The notes under the pieces are model-generated. The model was not told the origin of the DNA. It saw only the letters and a program-made list of their open reading frames with translations, and made no database searches. The position numbers were made by a program, and so were the translations under genes. This document shows, one piece after another, positions 25,344 through 33,690 of a stretch of 64,000 bases of DNA. The DNA comes from Nonomuraea helvata (GTDB lineage Bacteria > Actinomycetota > Actinomycetes > Streptosporangiales > Streptosporangiaceae). How positions within the stretch are numbered: the stretch's first letter is position 1; the number at the start of each line of letters is the position of its first letter. The DNA lies in assembly GCF_039535785.1 (NCBI RefSeq), contig NZ_BAAAXV010000012.1, positions 248,001-312,000 on the forward strand, in the 5' to 3' direction.

Positions 25344-26294
25344 TCAGGAGCCGTTCGCCCGGAAGGACGATCGGTACGACTGCGGCGTGACGCCCACGAC
25401 GCGTTTGAACCGCTCACGGAACGCGGTCGCCGAGCCGAAACCGGCCTGCGCGGCGATGCGCTCGACGCCGTGGTCGGTGGTCTCCAGCAGGAACTGCGCG
25501 CGCCGCACGCGGGCGCGCAGCAGCCACTGCAGCGGGGTGGTGCCGGTCTGCTCGCGGAAGCGGCGGCTGAAGGTCCGCTCGCTCATCCCGCTGCGCACGG
25601 CCATCTGCGCCAACGTCACCTCGTGGGCGAGGTTCTCCTCGAGCCACGACAGCACCGGCTCCAGCAGCGACCCCTGCGGGACAGGTGGCTGGGCGTGGAG
25701 GATGAACTGCGCCTGACCGCCCTCCCGTTCCAAGGGCGTCACCGACAGCCGGGCCGAGTCAGCGGCGACCGCCGAGCCGAGATCCCGCCGGATGATGTGC
25801 AGGCACAGGTCCAGGCCGGCGGCGGCCCCGGCCGAGGTCAGGATCTGGCCGTTGTCGACGTACAGGACATCCGGCTGCACATCCACCCGCGGATACAGCT
25901 GGGCCAGCCGGCCGGCCGCCACCCAGTGCGTGGTCGCGCTCAGCCCGTCCAGCAGCCCGGCCGCGGCAAGGGTGAACGCTCCCGCGCAGATCGAGGCGAT
26001 CCGGGTGCCGGCGGCCGCGGCCGCGCGCAGGGCGTCGAGCACCTCCGGGCCGGGCGGGGCGGCCTGCTCGGAGCATCCCGGCACGACGATCGTGTCCGCC
26101 TCCCGCAGCGCCTCCAGCCCGTGCGGGGCGATGATCGTGAACGTGCCGCCGGCCACCTGCGGCGTCGCGGCGCAGACCAGGACCCGGTACGGGCGGCGCC
26201 CGTCGGCCAGCCGGGCACGCCCGAACACCTCGATCGGCGTCGCCAGGTCGGCCGCCACCACATGGTCCAGAGCCAGGACCGCCACCGTGTGCAT
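25344..26294 (-). CDS. AraC-type regulator with DJ-1/PfpI domain (FtrA-like)
   Basis: Transcriptional activator-like protein of 316 residues. The N-terminal glutamine-amidotransferase-like domain contains VVPGCSEQAAPPG and the cysteine elbow SICAGAFTLAAAGLL. The C-terminal AraC domain has both helix-turn-helix motifs: VTLAQMAVRSGMSERTFSRR and GVERIAAQAGFGSATAFRER, ending GVTPQSYRSSFRA. Members of this class respond to small metabolites (GlxA, FtrA); the ligand here is not known. ATG 26294 is used because the frame upstream of it has no domain homology. A DUF6010 gene is divergent. Confidence 0.87.
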   Translation of the reverse strand: MHTVAVLALDHVVAADLATPIEVFGRARLADGRRPYRVLVCAATPQVAGGTFTIIAPHGLEALREADTIVVPGCSEQAAPPGPEVLDALRAAAAAGTRIASICAGAFTLAAAGLLDGLSATTHWVAAGRLAQLYPRVDVQPDVLYVDNGQILTSAGAAAGLDLCLHIIRRDLGSAVAADSARLSVTPLEREGGQAQFILHAQPPVPQGSLLEPVLSWLEENLAHEVTLAQMAVRSGMSERTFSRRFREQTGTTPLQWLLRARVRRAQFLLETTDHGVERIAAQAGFGSATAFRERFKRVVGVTPQSYRSSFRANGS

Positions 26295-26416
26295 GACGAC
26301 ACGGTAGGCGAGAACCCGTTGGAAATTGTCGATCCAGCCCATGGGGCGGCCATGGACGGCCGCTCTAGCCTGGGCCGACCGAGACCGACTCTCACCTGGA
26401 ACGGATTGCCGCACCC

Positions 26417-26833
26417 ATGTCCATCATCATGCCGATCGTCATCGGGCTGATCTGCGTCTGCCTCCTGTCCCTGATCCCCGAACCGCATCGACGCCTGGTC
26501 AACGCCGTGCTGGTCGGCGGTGCGGGCGCCGCCTACCTCAGCGGGGGCGGGCTCGGGTACGCGGAGTTCGTCCTGCCGGCCGTCATGACCTACGTCGCCT
26601 ACCGAGGGCTCGACAGCTGGACCTGGATCGGCGTCGGCTGGCTGCTCCACACCGCCTGGGACGTCCTGCACCACCTCCAGGGCAGCCCCATCCTCCCGTT
26701 CGCCGACGATTCCTCCTTCGGCTGCGCCATATGCGACCCGGTGGTAGCGCTGTGGTGTTTCGCGGGCGGGCCGTCCGTCTTCGGCCGGGTACGTGCCCGC
26801 CTGTCCCACAAGCCGGCGACGCCGACCGGGTGA
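26417..26833 (+). CDS. DUF6010 family membrane protein
   Basis: Membrane protein of 138 residues from an uncharacterised family, DUF6010. Three to four hydrophobic helices are seen, starting with IIMPIVIGLICVCLLSLI. The family-specific block WLLHTAWDVLHHLQGSPILP and then SSFGCAICDPVVALWCFAGG carries conserved Trp, His, Cys and Asp; these suggest metal or redox chemistry, but no function is known. The ATG follows the promoter region shared with the divergent AraC-type regulator, the probable controller. Confidence 0.75.
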   Translation: MSIIMPIVIGLICVCLLSLIPEPHRRLVNAVLVGGAGAAYLSGGGLGYAEFVLPAVMTYVAYRGLDSWTWIGVGWLLHTAWDVLHHLQGSPILPFADDSSFGCAICDPVVALWCFAGGPSVFGRVRARLSHKPATPTG

Positions 26834-26837
26834 CTGG

Positions 26838-27335
26838 TCACCCGGTCACTTTGTCCAGGAAAGTGAGCAGGTTGGCCCGGGTGCGGGCGACCTTCTCCGC
26901 CGGGGTGAGGGACTCATCGGTGATTCCGTCGCCCGCGGCCTGCCTCTTCCCGCGTACGTACAGGGAACAGCCCAGGTCGGTGCAGAGGTACTGCCCGACC
27001 GAGTTGCCCTGGCGGCCGGCCTCCCCCGTGCGGCGCGCGGTCATCAGCGTCACGCCGCCGCTGGTGTGCGTGGTCAGGCAGAGCGAGCACATGCTGCGCG
27101 AGGTGAAACCGCGCGACCCGCCGGAGTTCGCCCGGAGCGCGACCCCGACGAGGCCGCCGTCGCGTTCGGCCACCAGGTAGGCGCGTTCGGGCGCGCCGGG
27201 ATCTCGCCATCCGAGGAAGTCGAGGTCCTCCCAGGAGCTGTCCGCAAAGTCCTTGGGCAGGTTGAGGCGCTTGACCTCCCCTTTGGAGCAGTTGACGAAT
27301 GACGTACGGATGTCGCGTTCGGTGAGTGGTTGCAT
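26838..27335 (-). CDS. FBP domain protein (treble-clef zinc finger)
   Basis: Protein of 165 residues that matches the FBP domain described in fibronectin/EF-G-binding proteins. A treble-clef zinc finger is likely: the first pair in SMCSLCLTTH, the second in LCTDLGCSLYVRGKR. The N-terminal part begins LTERDIRTSFVNCSKGEVKR, which is the family signature. Members are thought to bind elongation factor G; a role in fusidic-acid-like protection has been reported for some relatives, but this subgroup has not been studied to my knowledge. It is convergent with the DUF6010 gene by 5 nt and divergent from TetR. Confidence 0.8.
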   Translation of the reverse strand: MQPLTERDIRTSFVNCSKGEVKRLNLPKDFADSSWEDLDFLGWRDPGAPERAYLVAERDGGLVGVALRANSGGSRGFTSRSMCSLCLTTHTSGGVTLMTARRTGEAGRQGNSVGQYLCTDLGCSLYVRGKRQAAGDGITDESLTPAEKVARTRANLLTFLDKVTG

Positions 27336-27375
27336 GGGCGTGGAGGCTAGCCGTCCTTAAGGGTAGTATGCAAAT

Positions 27376-27392
27376 ACTTAAAAGCTGTAAGT
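27376..27392. promoter_or_regulatory. candidate operator, ACTTA-N7-TAAGT
   Basis: An inverted pair ACTTA / TAAGT separated by 7 nt lies 14 nt before the TetR start at 27407 and in the gap with the divergent FBP gene. It is probably the binding site of that TetR. Confidence 0.5.
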
Positions 27393-27406
27393 TTGGGAAG
27401 GGGCAC

Positions 27407-27979
27407 ATGGCACGCGCCGGAGTGACAGCGGAGCGCCTGACCCGGGCGGCGGCGGACCTGGCCGACGAGATCGGCTTCCAGAACGTGACCGTCTCGGCGC
27501 TCGCACGCGGATTCGACGTCAAACCCGCCGCCCTGTACGCCCACGTCAAGGACCTGCAGGACCTGCGGGTCAGGGTGGCCGAGCTGGCCCTGACCGAGCT
27601 CGCCGACCGGGCCGCCGCCGCGCTGGCCGGCCGATCGGGCAAGGACGCGCTGGTGGCCTTCGCCCACGTCTACCGCGACTACGCCAAGCAGCACCCCGGC
27701 AGGTACTACGCCGCGGCGCAGATCGAGCTCGACCCGGAGACGGCGGCCACCAGCTCGGCACACCGGAACGCGGAGATGACGCGGGCGATCCTGCGCGGCT
27801 ACGAGCTGTCGGACCCCGATCAGACGGACGCGGTGCGACTGCTGGGCAGCATCTTCCACGGATATGTGTCCCTGGAGACGGCAGGCCGGTTCGACCGCCA
27901 CCCGCGCGACGTGGACGCGTCGTGGTCCAGAGCCCTGGACGCGCTCGACGTGCTGCTCCGGCACTGGCCACCGGCCTGA
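27407..27979 (+). CDS. TetR/AcrR regulator (WHG-type C-terminal domain)
   Basis: Regulator of 190 residues. Its HTH is LTRAAADLADEIGFQNVTVS and ALARGFDVKPAALYAHVKDL, followed by DLRVRVAELALTELADRAA. The C-terminal domain with VAFAHVYRDYAKQHPGRYYA is the TetR_C_33/WHG type. GGAAGGGG precedes ATG 27407. The next gene (MFS exporter) is convergent after 8 nt; the divergent gene is the FBP-domain protein. Target therefore ambiguous. Confidence 0.86.
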   Translation: MARAGVTAERLTRAAADLADEIGFQNVTVSALARGFDVKPAALYAHVKDLQDLRVRVAELALTELADRAAAALAGRSGKDALVAFAHVYRDYAKQHPGRYYAAAQIELDPETAATSSAHRNAEMTRAILRGYELSDPDQTDAVRLLGSIFHGYVSLETAGRFDRHPRDVDASWSRALDALDVLLRHWPPA

Positions 27980-27986
27980 CGCCCCG

Positions 27987-29486
27987 TCATCGACTGAGAA
28001 CGTCCCCCGACGGCGCACCGCGGCCGGCCCCGCTGTCCACCCCCTCGAACAGCGCCGCCGCCCGCGCGGCGGTGCCGGCGGCCCAGCGCCCGGTGCTGAG
28101 CAGCCCCAGCGCCAGGATGGCGAGGCCGAGCCCGAGCTCCAGCCACCACACGGTACGCGCCGCGCCGGTGAACGCCGTCCCGCCGCGGGCCAGGGCCGGC
28201 CCCACGATCGTCCCGGAGATCGCGATGCCCAGGGTCATCCCGCTCTGCCGGCCGACGGAGGCCACCGAGGCGGCCACCCCGGCCATCGAGGCGGGCATCC
28301 CGGAGACCGCCGTGTTGGTGATCGGCGGGTTCACGGTGCCCAGGCAGAGGCCGAACAGCAGGTACGTCGCGAGCACCGCCGGCAGTGGGGTGGCCGGTCC
28401 CAGCCAGAGCGACGCGCCGCCGCCCAGAGCGAGCGCGGCCCCCGCCACCACCAGCGGCAGCCGGGGCCCGCGCCCGCCGACCAACCGGCCGGTCACCGGG
28501 GAGAGCACCACGATCAGCAGCCCGGCCGGGAGCAGGCACAGCCCGGCCGCCAGCGCCGACATGCCGCGCACGTCCTGCAGGTACAGGGTCGTCACGAACA
28601 GGAACGCCCCGAACCCGCACAAGGCGAACAGCGCCATCAGGATCGCCGAACCGAACGGCACACTGCGGAACAGGCGCAGCTCCAGCAGCGGGTCCACCCG
28701 GCGCGGTTCGTAGGCCAGGATGCCCAGCACGCCCAGCACGGTCACGGCGAGCAGGCCGAGGATGACCGGCGAGGTCCAGCCCAACCGGCCGGACTCGATG
28801 ATCGCGTAGACGAGGCTGCCCAGCACCAGCACCACCAGCGTCTGGCCCACCGGGTCGAACCGGCGCGCCCGGGCAGCACGCGACTCCGGCACGAACAGCG
28901 CGGCGCACACGATCGCGGCGGCCACGATCGGCACGTTGATCCAGAAAATGGACCGCCAGCCCAGCCCGTCCACCAGAGCGCCGCCGAGGATCGGCCCCAG
29001 CCCCAGAGACAGGCCGGTCATCGCGCCGAACACGCCGATGGCCCTGGCCCGCTCCGCCCGCTCCGGGAACACCGTCACGATGATCGCCATCGCCACCGGG
29101 TTGCACATCGTGCCGCCGACGGCCTGCAGCGCACGCGCCGCGACCAGCCACCCGATGCTCGGCGCCAGGCTGCACAGCAGCGAGCCGAGCCCGAACGTGG
29201 CCAGGCCGACCTGGAAGATCCGTCGGCGGCCGACCCGATCGGCGGTGGACCCGGCCAGCACCAGGAAACCGGCCAGCACCAGGGTGTACGCGTCGACCGT
29301 CCACTGCAGGCCGGACACCGAGGCGTGCAGGTCCCGGCGCATCTCCGGCAGCGCCACGTTGACGATGGAGACGTCCATCACCACGACGACGATGCTGGCG
29401 CAGCAGATCGCCAGCACCAGGAGCCGGCGGCGCCGGCTGAGCTCGGCCACGCCGCTCACAACCTTCACCCGCGTTGAAGCAGTCAT
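27987..29486 (-). CDS. MFS exporter, EmrB/QacA (DHA2) subfamily
   Basis: Fourteen-helix proton-driven drug exporter of 499 residues. Motif A appears as GSTADRVGRRRIFQV, motif C as the GPILGGALVDGLGWR segment after TM5, and the start SIVVVVMDVSIVNVALPEMR is the DHA2 first helix with the conserved Asp. Export substrate unknown. ATG 29486 is only 24 nt from the divergent SRPBCC start, an unusually short gap. The frame extends further upstream through the SRPBCC gene as an artefact. Confidence 0.9.
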   Translation of the reverse strand: MTASTRVKVVSGVAELSRRRRLLVLAICCASIVVVVMDVSIVNVALPEMRRDLHASVSGLQWTVDAYTLVLAGFLVLAGSTADRVGRRRIFQVGLATFGLGSLLCSLAPSIGWLVAARALQAVGGTMCNPVAMAIIVTVFPERAERARAIGVFGAMTGLSLGLGPILGGALVDGLGWRSIFWINVPIVAAAIVCAALFVPESRAARARRFDPVGQTLVVLVLGSLVYAIIESGRLGWTSPVILGLLAVTVLGVLGILAYEPRRVDPLLELRLFRSVPFGSAILMALFALCGFGAFLFVTTLYLQDVRGMSALAAGLCLLPAGLLIVVLSPVTGRLVGGRGPRLPLVVAGAALALGGGASLWLGPATPLPAVLATYLLFGLCLGTVNPPITNTAVSGMPASMAGVAASVASVGRQSGMTLGIAISGTIVGPALARGGTAFTGAARTVWWLELGLGLAILALGLLSTGRWAAGTAARAAALFEGVDSGAGRGAPSGDVLSR

Positions 29487-29503
29487 AAGGACGACGCTAG
29501 AAA

Positions 29504-29519
29504 TTAGAGCATGCTCGAA
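29504..29519. promoter_or_regulatory. palindrome over the SRPBCC start codon
   Basis: TTAGAGCATGCTCGAA is a 16-bp palindrome with one mismatched pair (14 of 16 positions), centred on the ATG of the SRPBCC gene and 18 nt from the MFS start. A regulator bound here would occlude both the initiation region and the very short divergent promoter space. Confidence 0.5.
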
Positions 29520-29990
29520 GTCAAGCAGCGGCGAGGGCCCTCCTGGACGTACGTGGCCGCAGCGGTCCACGTCCCGGCACCACCGGAGCAGGTGTTCGCC
29601 CTGATCACCGACTGGGACCGGCACCGGGAGTGGATGTTCATGACCGACGCCCGCCAGGTGGGCGAGCACGCCGTCGAGGCCTACACCGGGCTGCGGCCGT
29701 TCGGGTTCCTCGACACGATGACGATCACCCGCTGGGAGCCGCCGTCCCTGGTGCGGGTCACCCACACCGGCCGCGTCGTGCGCGGCGAAGGCGTCATCCG
29801 GGTACGGGCCCAGGACGGCGGCAGCCGCGTCATCTGGGCCGAACGGCTGCGGTTGCCGTTCGGGCCGCTGGGCCGGACCCTGTGGCCACTCGCCCGCCCC
29901 GTCTTCACCGCCATCCTCCGCCACTGCCTGAACAAACTCGCCACCCTGCTCCCCCGCGCCCAGGGAACCTTCGAGGGGCGGCCGGTGTAG
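29511..29990 (+). CDS. SRPBCC family protein
   Basis: START/Bet v1-like (SRPBCC) protein of 159 residues with a hydrophobic cavity for a lipid or aromatic ligand. The pattern VAAAVHVPAPPEQVFALITD, WDRHREW at the first helix and the C-terminal amphipathic helix LWPLARPVFTAILRHCLNKL match the family. Ligand unknown. With no room for a leader between it and the MFS gene, the message may be leaderless (AAATTAGAG precedes ATG). The lipoprotein gene follows after only 7 nt and is probably co-transcribed. Confidence 0.8.
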   Translation: MLEVKQRRGPSWTYVAAAVHVPAPPEQVFALITDWDRHREWMFMTDARQVGEHAVEAYTGLRPFGFLDTMTITRWEPPSLVRVTHTGRVVRGEGVIRVRAQDGGSRVIWAERLRLPFGPLGRTLWPLARPVFTAILRHCLNKLATLLPRAQGTFEGRPV

Positions 29991-29997
29991 CCATGAC

Positions 29998-31242
29998 ATG
30001 GCTCCCTACACCAGACGCCGAGCGCTCATCCTGTGCGGCGCCGCCGCCGTCCTGTCGGCCTGCGCCCCGGACGAGCGCCCCCACCCTCCACCCGCCAAGC
30101 CCCCGCCATCCGGGCGGCTGTACGCCGACACCGCCGCCGGGCTCACCGTCGCCGACCTGGCCCGCGGCACGGTCCGCGCCACCTACCCCGGCGCGGTCGC
30201 CGACCACCGCTGGGCCAGGCTCTACCAGCTGCACGACGGCCACCTGCGCACCTACCGGGCCGCCGACGGCACCCTCGTCGACGACCTGCCGATCGCGCGA
30301 ACGTCCTCCCGGCAGGTCAAGGCCGTCACCACCGGCGTCGCCGCGATCGGGCCGCCGCCCGGCCCGCGCACCCGTACCACGATCATCCTGGCCACCGGCG
30401 GACGGCAGCGCACCCTCGAGCTCGACGGCAACATCGAGCCGGAGGCGTTCTCCGCCGACGGCAGCATGATGTACGTCCTGGACCGCCTGCCCCCACGGGC
30501 GCCCGACCGCTACCGGGTACGCGTGTACGACGTGGCCCGCGGCACGATGGGCGCCCTGGTGACGCGCGACAAACGCCAGATCCCGCCCGGGCAGGAGGAG
30601 GAGATGCACGGCCAGGGCCGCCAGGCGGTCCTCGACCCCGGCCAGAACATCCTCTACACCCTCTACACCCACCAGGACGCCCACCTGCACACCCGGGACC
30701 TGGCCGCGGGCAAGGACCTCAGCCCGGGGGTGCACGCCTTCGTCCACGTCCTCCACCTCGACCAGGGCTGGGCGTACTGCCTGGACCTGCCGGCCCCGTT
30801 CGGGCTCGGCCCGCCCGAGGCGCACACGCTGGCAGTGGACGACGCACGGCTGTACGTGTTCGACGCCTCCACCGGACGCGTGATCCTGGCCTCCACCAGA
30901 GACCTGACGATCACCCGGACAGCGCGGCTGGGCAGGCTCACGAGCCCCACCCCGGTCGCCGATGACGGGGGGACGGGTGAGGCGTTCGCGGTGGCGGGCG
31001 GCGGGCGGCTGTACCTGGCGGCGGGCCGGCGGCTGCTGGCCTCCGACGGCGCCACCCTCGCGGCCCAGGCTGCCTGGGACCTGCCCGGGCAGGCCCGCGG
31101 GCTGGCGTACCTGGAAGACGAACTGCTGGCCGGGGCAGGTGAGCAGGTGCTGCGTCTGGAGCCGCGCACGGGCGCCCGCCTGGGCGCCATGACGCTCCCG
31201 GGCCTGCGCGCCCTTCGCCACGCCGAACGCACCGCCGGATGA
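29998..31242 (+). CDS. lipoprotein, beta-propeller-like
   Basis: Exported lipoprotein of 414 residues. The N-terminus has twin arginines and a lipobox: YTRRRALILCGAAAVLSAC, followed by DERPHPPPAKPPP linker. The remainder is a series of YVxD-like beta strands (AFSADGSMMYVLDRL, YRVRVYDVARGTMGAL, LYTLYTHQDAHLHTRDL, RLYVFDASTGRVILA, YLAAGRRLLASDGATLA), the usual look of a six- or seven-bladed beta-propeller. No catalytic motif is seen. It could be a binding protein at the outer face of the membrane. The gap 31243-31448 carries no recognised gene. Confidence 0.7.
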   Translation: MAPYTRRRALILCGAAAVLSACAPDERPHPPPAKPPPSGRLYADTAAGLTVADLARGTVRATYPGAVADHRWARLYQLHDGHLRTYRAADGTLVDDLPIARTSSRQVKAVTTGVAAIGPPPGPRTRTTIILATGGRQRTLELDGNIEPEAFSADGSMMYVLDRLPPRAPDRYRVRVYDVARGTMGALVTRDKRQIPPGQEEEMHGQGRQAVLDPGQNILYTLYTHQDAHLHTRDLAAGKDLSPGVHAFVHVLHLDQGWAYCLDLPAPFGLGPPEAHTLAVDDARLYVFDASTGRVILASTRDLTITRTARLGRLTSPTPVADDGGTGEAFAVAGGGRLYLAAGRRLLASDGATLAAQAAWDLPGQARGLAYLEDELLAGAGEQVLRLEPRTGARLGAMTLPGLRALRHAERTAG

Positions 31243-31448
31243 CCTCACGCCCTCGGGGCCGGCGCACCGCCGGATGACCTCCCGTCTGCAGGGCCGGCAC
31301 GGCGACGGGGGCCGAGCCGGCCCGCCCCCTTGGCCGTCCTCGCCTACCGCCGCCGCACCTGACCCGCCGCCTGGGCGAGGTCACCCTCTGACCGGGCACA
31401 GAACGCCGACCGGAACGACTCGCCCCGCACACCATGGCGACGGGGCGC

Positions 31449-32435
31449 TCACCCGGTTGGATCATCGGGTGCGGACGAGGGGGTCGCGCGGATGTATCGG
31501 TGGGCGAGCCGGCGCAGGTGCGTGAGGAGTTCCGGCGGCCCGGTGAGGTCGAAGTCCGCGTCGAGCAGGCCCAAGTGGACGCCAAGGGTCTCGATCGTGT
31601 CGGCGCCGGTGTGCAGGACGCAGGTACGGTCGTCGAGGCGTTCGACCGTACCGGCCGCCGGGCCGATCCGATCGGCGATGACCTCCGCCGGCGCATGCAC
31701 GGTGACCTGCGCCCGGTAGCGCCAGGCGGCGGCGGACACCCGGCCCGACACGTACGCGGCGACGTCGTCGTCGGGCAGGTCCCGTGAGGTGAAGCGGGGG
31801 CCGGTCGGGGTGCGGGGCCGGATCCGGTCGACACGGAAGGTGCGCCAGTCGTCCCGCTCGACGTCCCAGGCCAGCAGGTACCAGCGGCGGCCCCAGATGA
31901 CGAGCCGGTACGGCTCGACAGTGCGCACGGTGGCCGCGCCGGCGTGGTCGTGGTAGTCGAAGCGGAGCCGTTCCCGATCGCGGCAGACCGCGCTCAGCGT
32001 GGTCAGGACCGACGCATCGACGCTGGGCCCGGCGTCGCCGCGGGGCACCGGCACCGTGTAGGCCTGCAGGGCGCCGACCCGGCGCCGCAGCCGCGACGGC
32101 AGCACCTGCTCCAGCTTCGCCAGCGCGCGCAGGGACGCCTCCTCGATCCCCGCGATGGCGCCACCGGTCGCGGTCCGCAGGCCGACGGTGACGGCGACCG
32201 CCTCCTCATCGTCGAGCAGCAACGGCGGCAGCACGGCACCGGCGCCGAGCCGGTAGCCGCCGGCGGAACCCCGGGTGGCGAGCACCGGGTAGCCGAGGGT
32301 GCGCAGGCGCTCCACGTCGGCGCGCACGGTCCGCCCGCTCACCCCGAGGCGTTCGGCGAGTTCGGAGCCGGTCCACTCGCGCGGGGTCTGCAAGAGGGAG
32401 AGCAGCCGCAGGAGGCGGGCCGAGGTGTCCAACAT
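31449..32435 (-). CDS. WYL-domain transcriptional regulator (HTH_11)
   Basis: Regulator of 328 residues. N-terminal DeoR/HTH_11 winged helix: LLRLLSLLQTPREWTGSELA and ERLGVSGRTVRADVERLRTL, wing YPVLATRGSAGGYRLGAG. The WYL domain follows with VEPYRLVIWGRRWYLLAWD (WYL-like triad in RWYLLAW) and FRVDRIRPRT. WYL proteins sense ligands such as oligonucleotides or small molecules, activating or repressing. It is divergent from the epoxide hydrolase gene across a 33-bp inverted repeat, so it most likely regulates that gene. Confidence 0.88.
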   Translation of the reverse strand: MLDTSARLLRLLSLLQTPREWTGSELAERLGVSGRTVRADVERLRTLGYPVLATRGSAGGYRLGAGAVLPPLLLDDEEAVAVTVGLRTATGGAIAGIEEASLRALAKLEQVLPSRLRRRVGALQAYTVPVPRGDAGPSVDASVLTTLSAVCRDRERLRFDYHDHAGAATVRTVEPYRLVIWGRRWYLLAWDVERDDWRTFRVDRIRPRTPTGPRFTSRDLPDDDVAAYVSGRVSAAAWRYRAQVTVHAPAEVIADRIGPAAGTVERLDDRTCVLHTGADTIETLGVHLGLLDADFDLTGPPELLTHLRRLAHRYIRATPSSAPDDPTG

Positions 32436-32449
32436 TCCTCAAGCATGCC

Positions 32450-32482
32450 GGACCATTAGGAGCGATATCGTCCTAATGGTCC
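32450..32482. promoter_or_regulatory. 33-bp inverted repeat, likely WYL operator
   Basis: GGACCATTAGGA at 32450-32461 and its exact complement TCCTAATGGTCC at 32471-32482 flank a 9-bp near-palindromic core (GCGATATCG). It fills the gap between WYL (start 32435) and epoxide hydrolase (start 32498) and is A+T-richer than its surroundings, as expected for a promoter with overlapping operator. Confidence 0.75.
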
Positions 32483-32497
32483 GACAGCATCGATGCC

Positions 32498-33628
32498 ATG
32501 ACCGAGATCGACACGGCCGAGATCCGTGATTTCCGTATCGAGATCCCGCAGGCCGACCTGGACGACCTGGCCGAGCGGCTGGCCCGGGTCCGCTGGACCC
32601 ACGAGCTGCCCGGCGCCGGCGGCGACTACGGCGTGCCGCTGCCGTACGTGCAGAGCCTGGTGCAGCGGTGGCGCGACGGCTACGACTGGCGCGCGTGGGA
32701 GGCGAAGCTCAACTCCTGCCCGCAGTTCACCACGACCATCGACGGGCAGAACGTGCACTTCCTGCACGTCCGCTCGCCCGAGCCGGACGCCACGCCGCTG
32801 CTGCTCACGCACGGCTGGCCGACCACCGTCGTGGAGTACCTCGATGTCATCGGCCCGCTGAGCGATCCGCGAGCCCACGGCGGCGACCCGGCCGACGCCT
32901 TCCACCTGGTGATCCCGTCCATCCCCGGTTTCGGCTTCTCCGGGCCAACCGCCGAGCGGGGCTGGGACCGGTACCGGATCGCCAGAGCGTGGGCCGAGCT
33001 GATGCGCCGGCTCGGCTATGCGCGCTACGGCGCGCACGGCAACGACTGCGGCTCACACATCTCGCCCGAGGTCGGTCGCTGCGATCCCGAGCACGTGATC
33101 GGCGTGCACGTCACCCAGGTCTTCTCCTTCCCCTCCGGCGACCCGGCCGAGCTGGCCGGGCTGTCGGAGGAGGACCAGAAGAAGGTCCAGTTCCTGCAGT
33201 GGTGGACGGACAACAGCGGCGCCTACGACAAGCTGCAGTCCACCGCGCCACAGACTCTGGCCCACGCGCTGGCCGACTCGCCGGTGGGGCAGCTGGGCTG
33301 GAACGCGCAGCTGCTCGGCCCGAACCTCGACGCGGACTACGTGCTGACCAACACCATGATCTACTGGCTCACCAACACCGCCGCGTCGGCCGCACGCCTG
33401 TACTACGAGGACTTCCACGCGGAGGACAAGCCGGCAGAACCCACCACCGTGCCGCTCGGGCTGGCCAACTTCGCCTGGGACTTCCCGTCGATCCGCCCGC
33501 TCGCCGAACGCGACCACAAGAACATCGTGTCCTGGAACGTCTACGGCACCGGCAGCCACTTCGCCGCACACGACGTGCCCGACCTGCTGATCGACGACCT
33601 CCGCGGTTTCTTCCGCCGGCTGCGCTGA
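32498..33628 (+). CDS. epoxide hydrolase (EHN family)
   Basis: Alpha/beta-hydrolase of 376 residues with an N-terminal EHN domain (FRIEIPQADLDDLAERLARV, RWTHEL). The oxyanion motif is LLTHGWPTTVVEY, PGFGFSG follows, and the nucleophile elbow is AHGNDCGSHIS with the catalytic Asp near residue 183. The C-terminal His is in GSHFAAHDVPDLL. Opens epoxides to diols; specific substrate unknown. It also has the lid region with DYVLTNTMIYWLTNTAASAA. Expected to be controlled by the divergent WYL regulator. Confidence 0.9.
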   Translation: MTEIDTAEIRDFRIEIPQADLDDLAERLARVRWTHELPGAGGDYGVPLPYVQSLVQRWRDGYDWRAWEAKLNSCPQFTTTIDGQNVHFLHVRSPEPDATPLLLTHGWPTTVVEYLDVIGPLSDPRAHGGDPADAFHLVIPSIPGFGFSGPTAERGWDRYRIARAWAELMRRLGYARYGAHGNDCGSHISPEVGRCDPEHVIGVHVTQVFSFPSGDPAELAGLSEEDQKKVQFLQWWTDNSGAYDKLQSTAPQTLAHALADSPVGQLGWNAQLLGPNLDADYVLTNTMIYWLTNTAASAARLYYEDFHAEDKPAEPTTVPLGLANFAWDFPSIRPLAERDHKNIVSWNVYGTGSHFAAHDVPDLLIDDLRGFFRRLR

Positions 33629-33690
33629 ACCGTGCTGAGCGGGGGTGCGCGCCGCGCGCACCCTCGGTTCGAACTTCCGGGAGTACCTCC

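Noticed and set aside
27864..29477. Long plus-strand Gln/Arg-rich frame opposite the MFS gene
   Set aside because: Low-complexity composition (repeated GEH, QRP, QQ) typical of an antisense shadow of a membrane protein gene.
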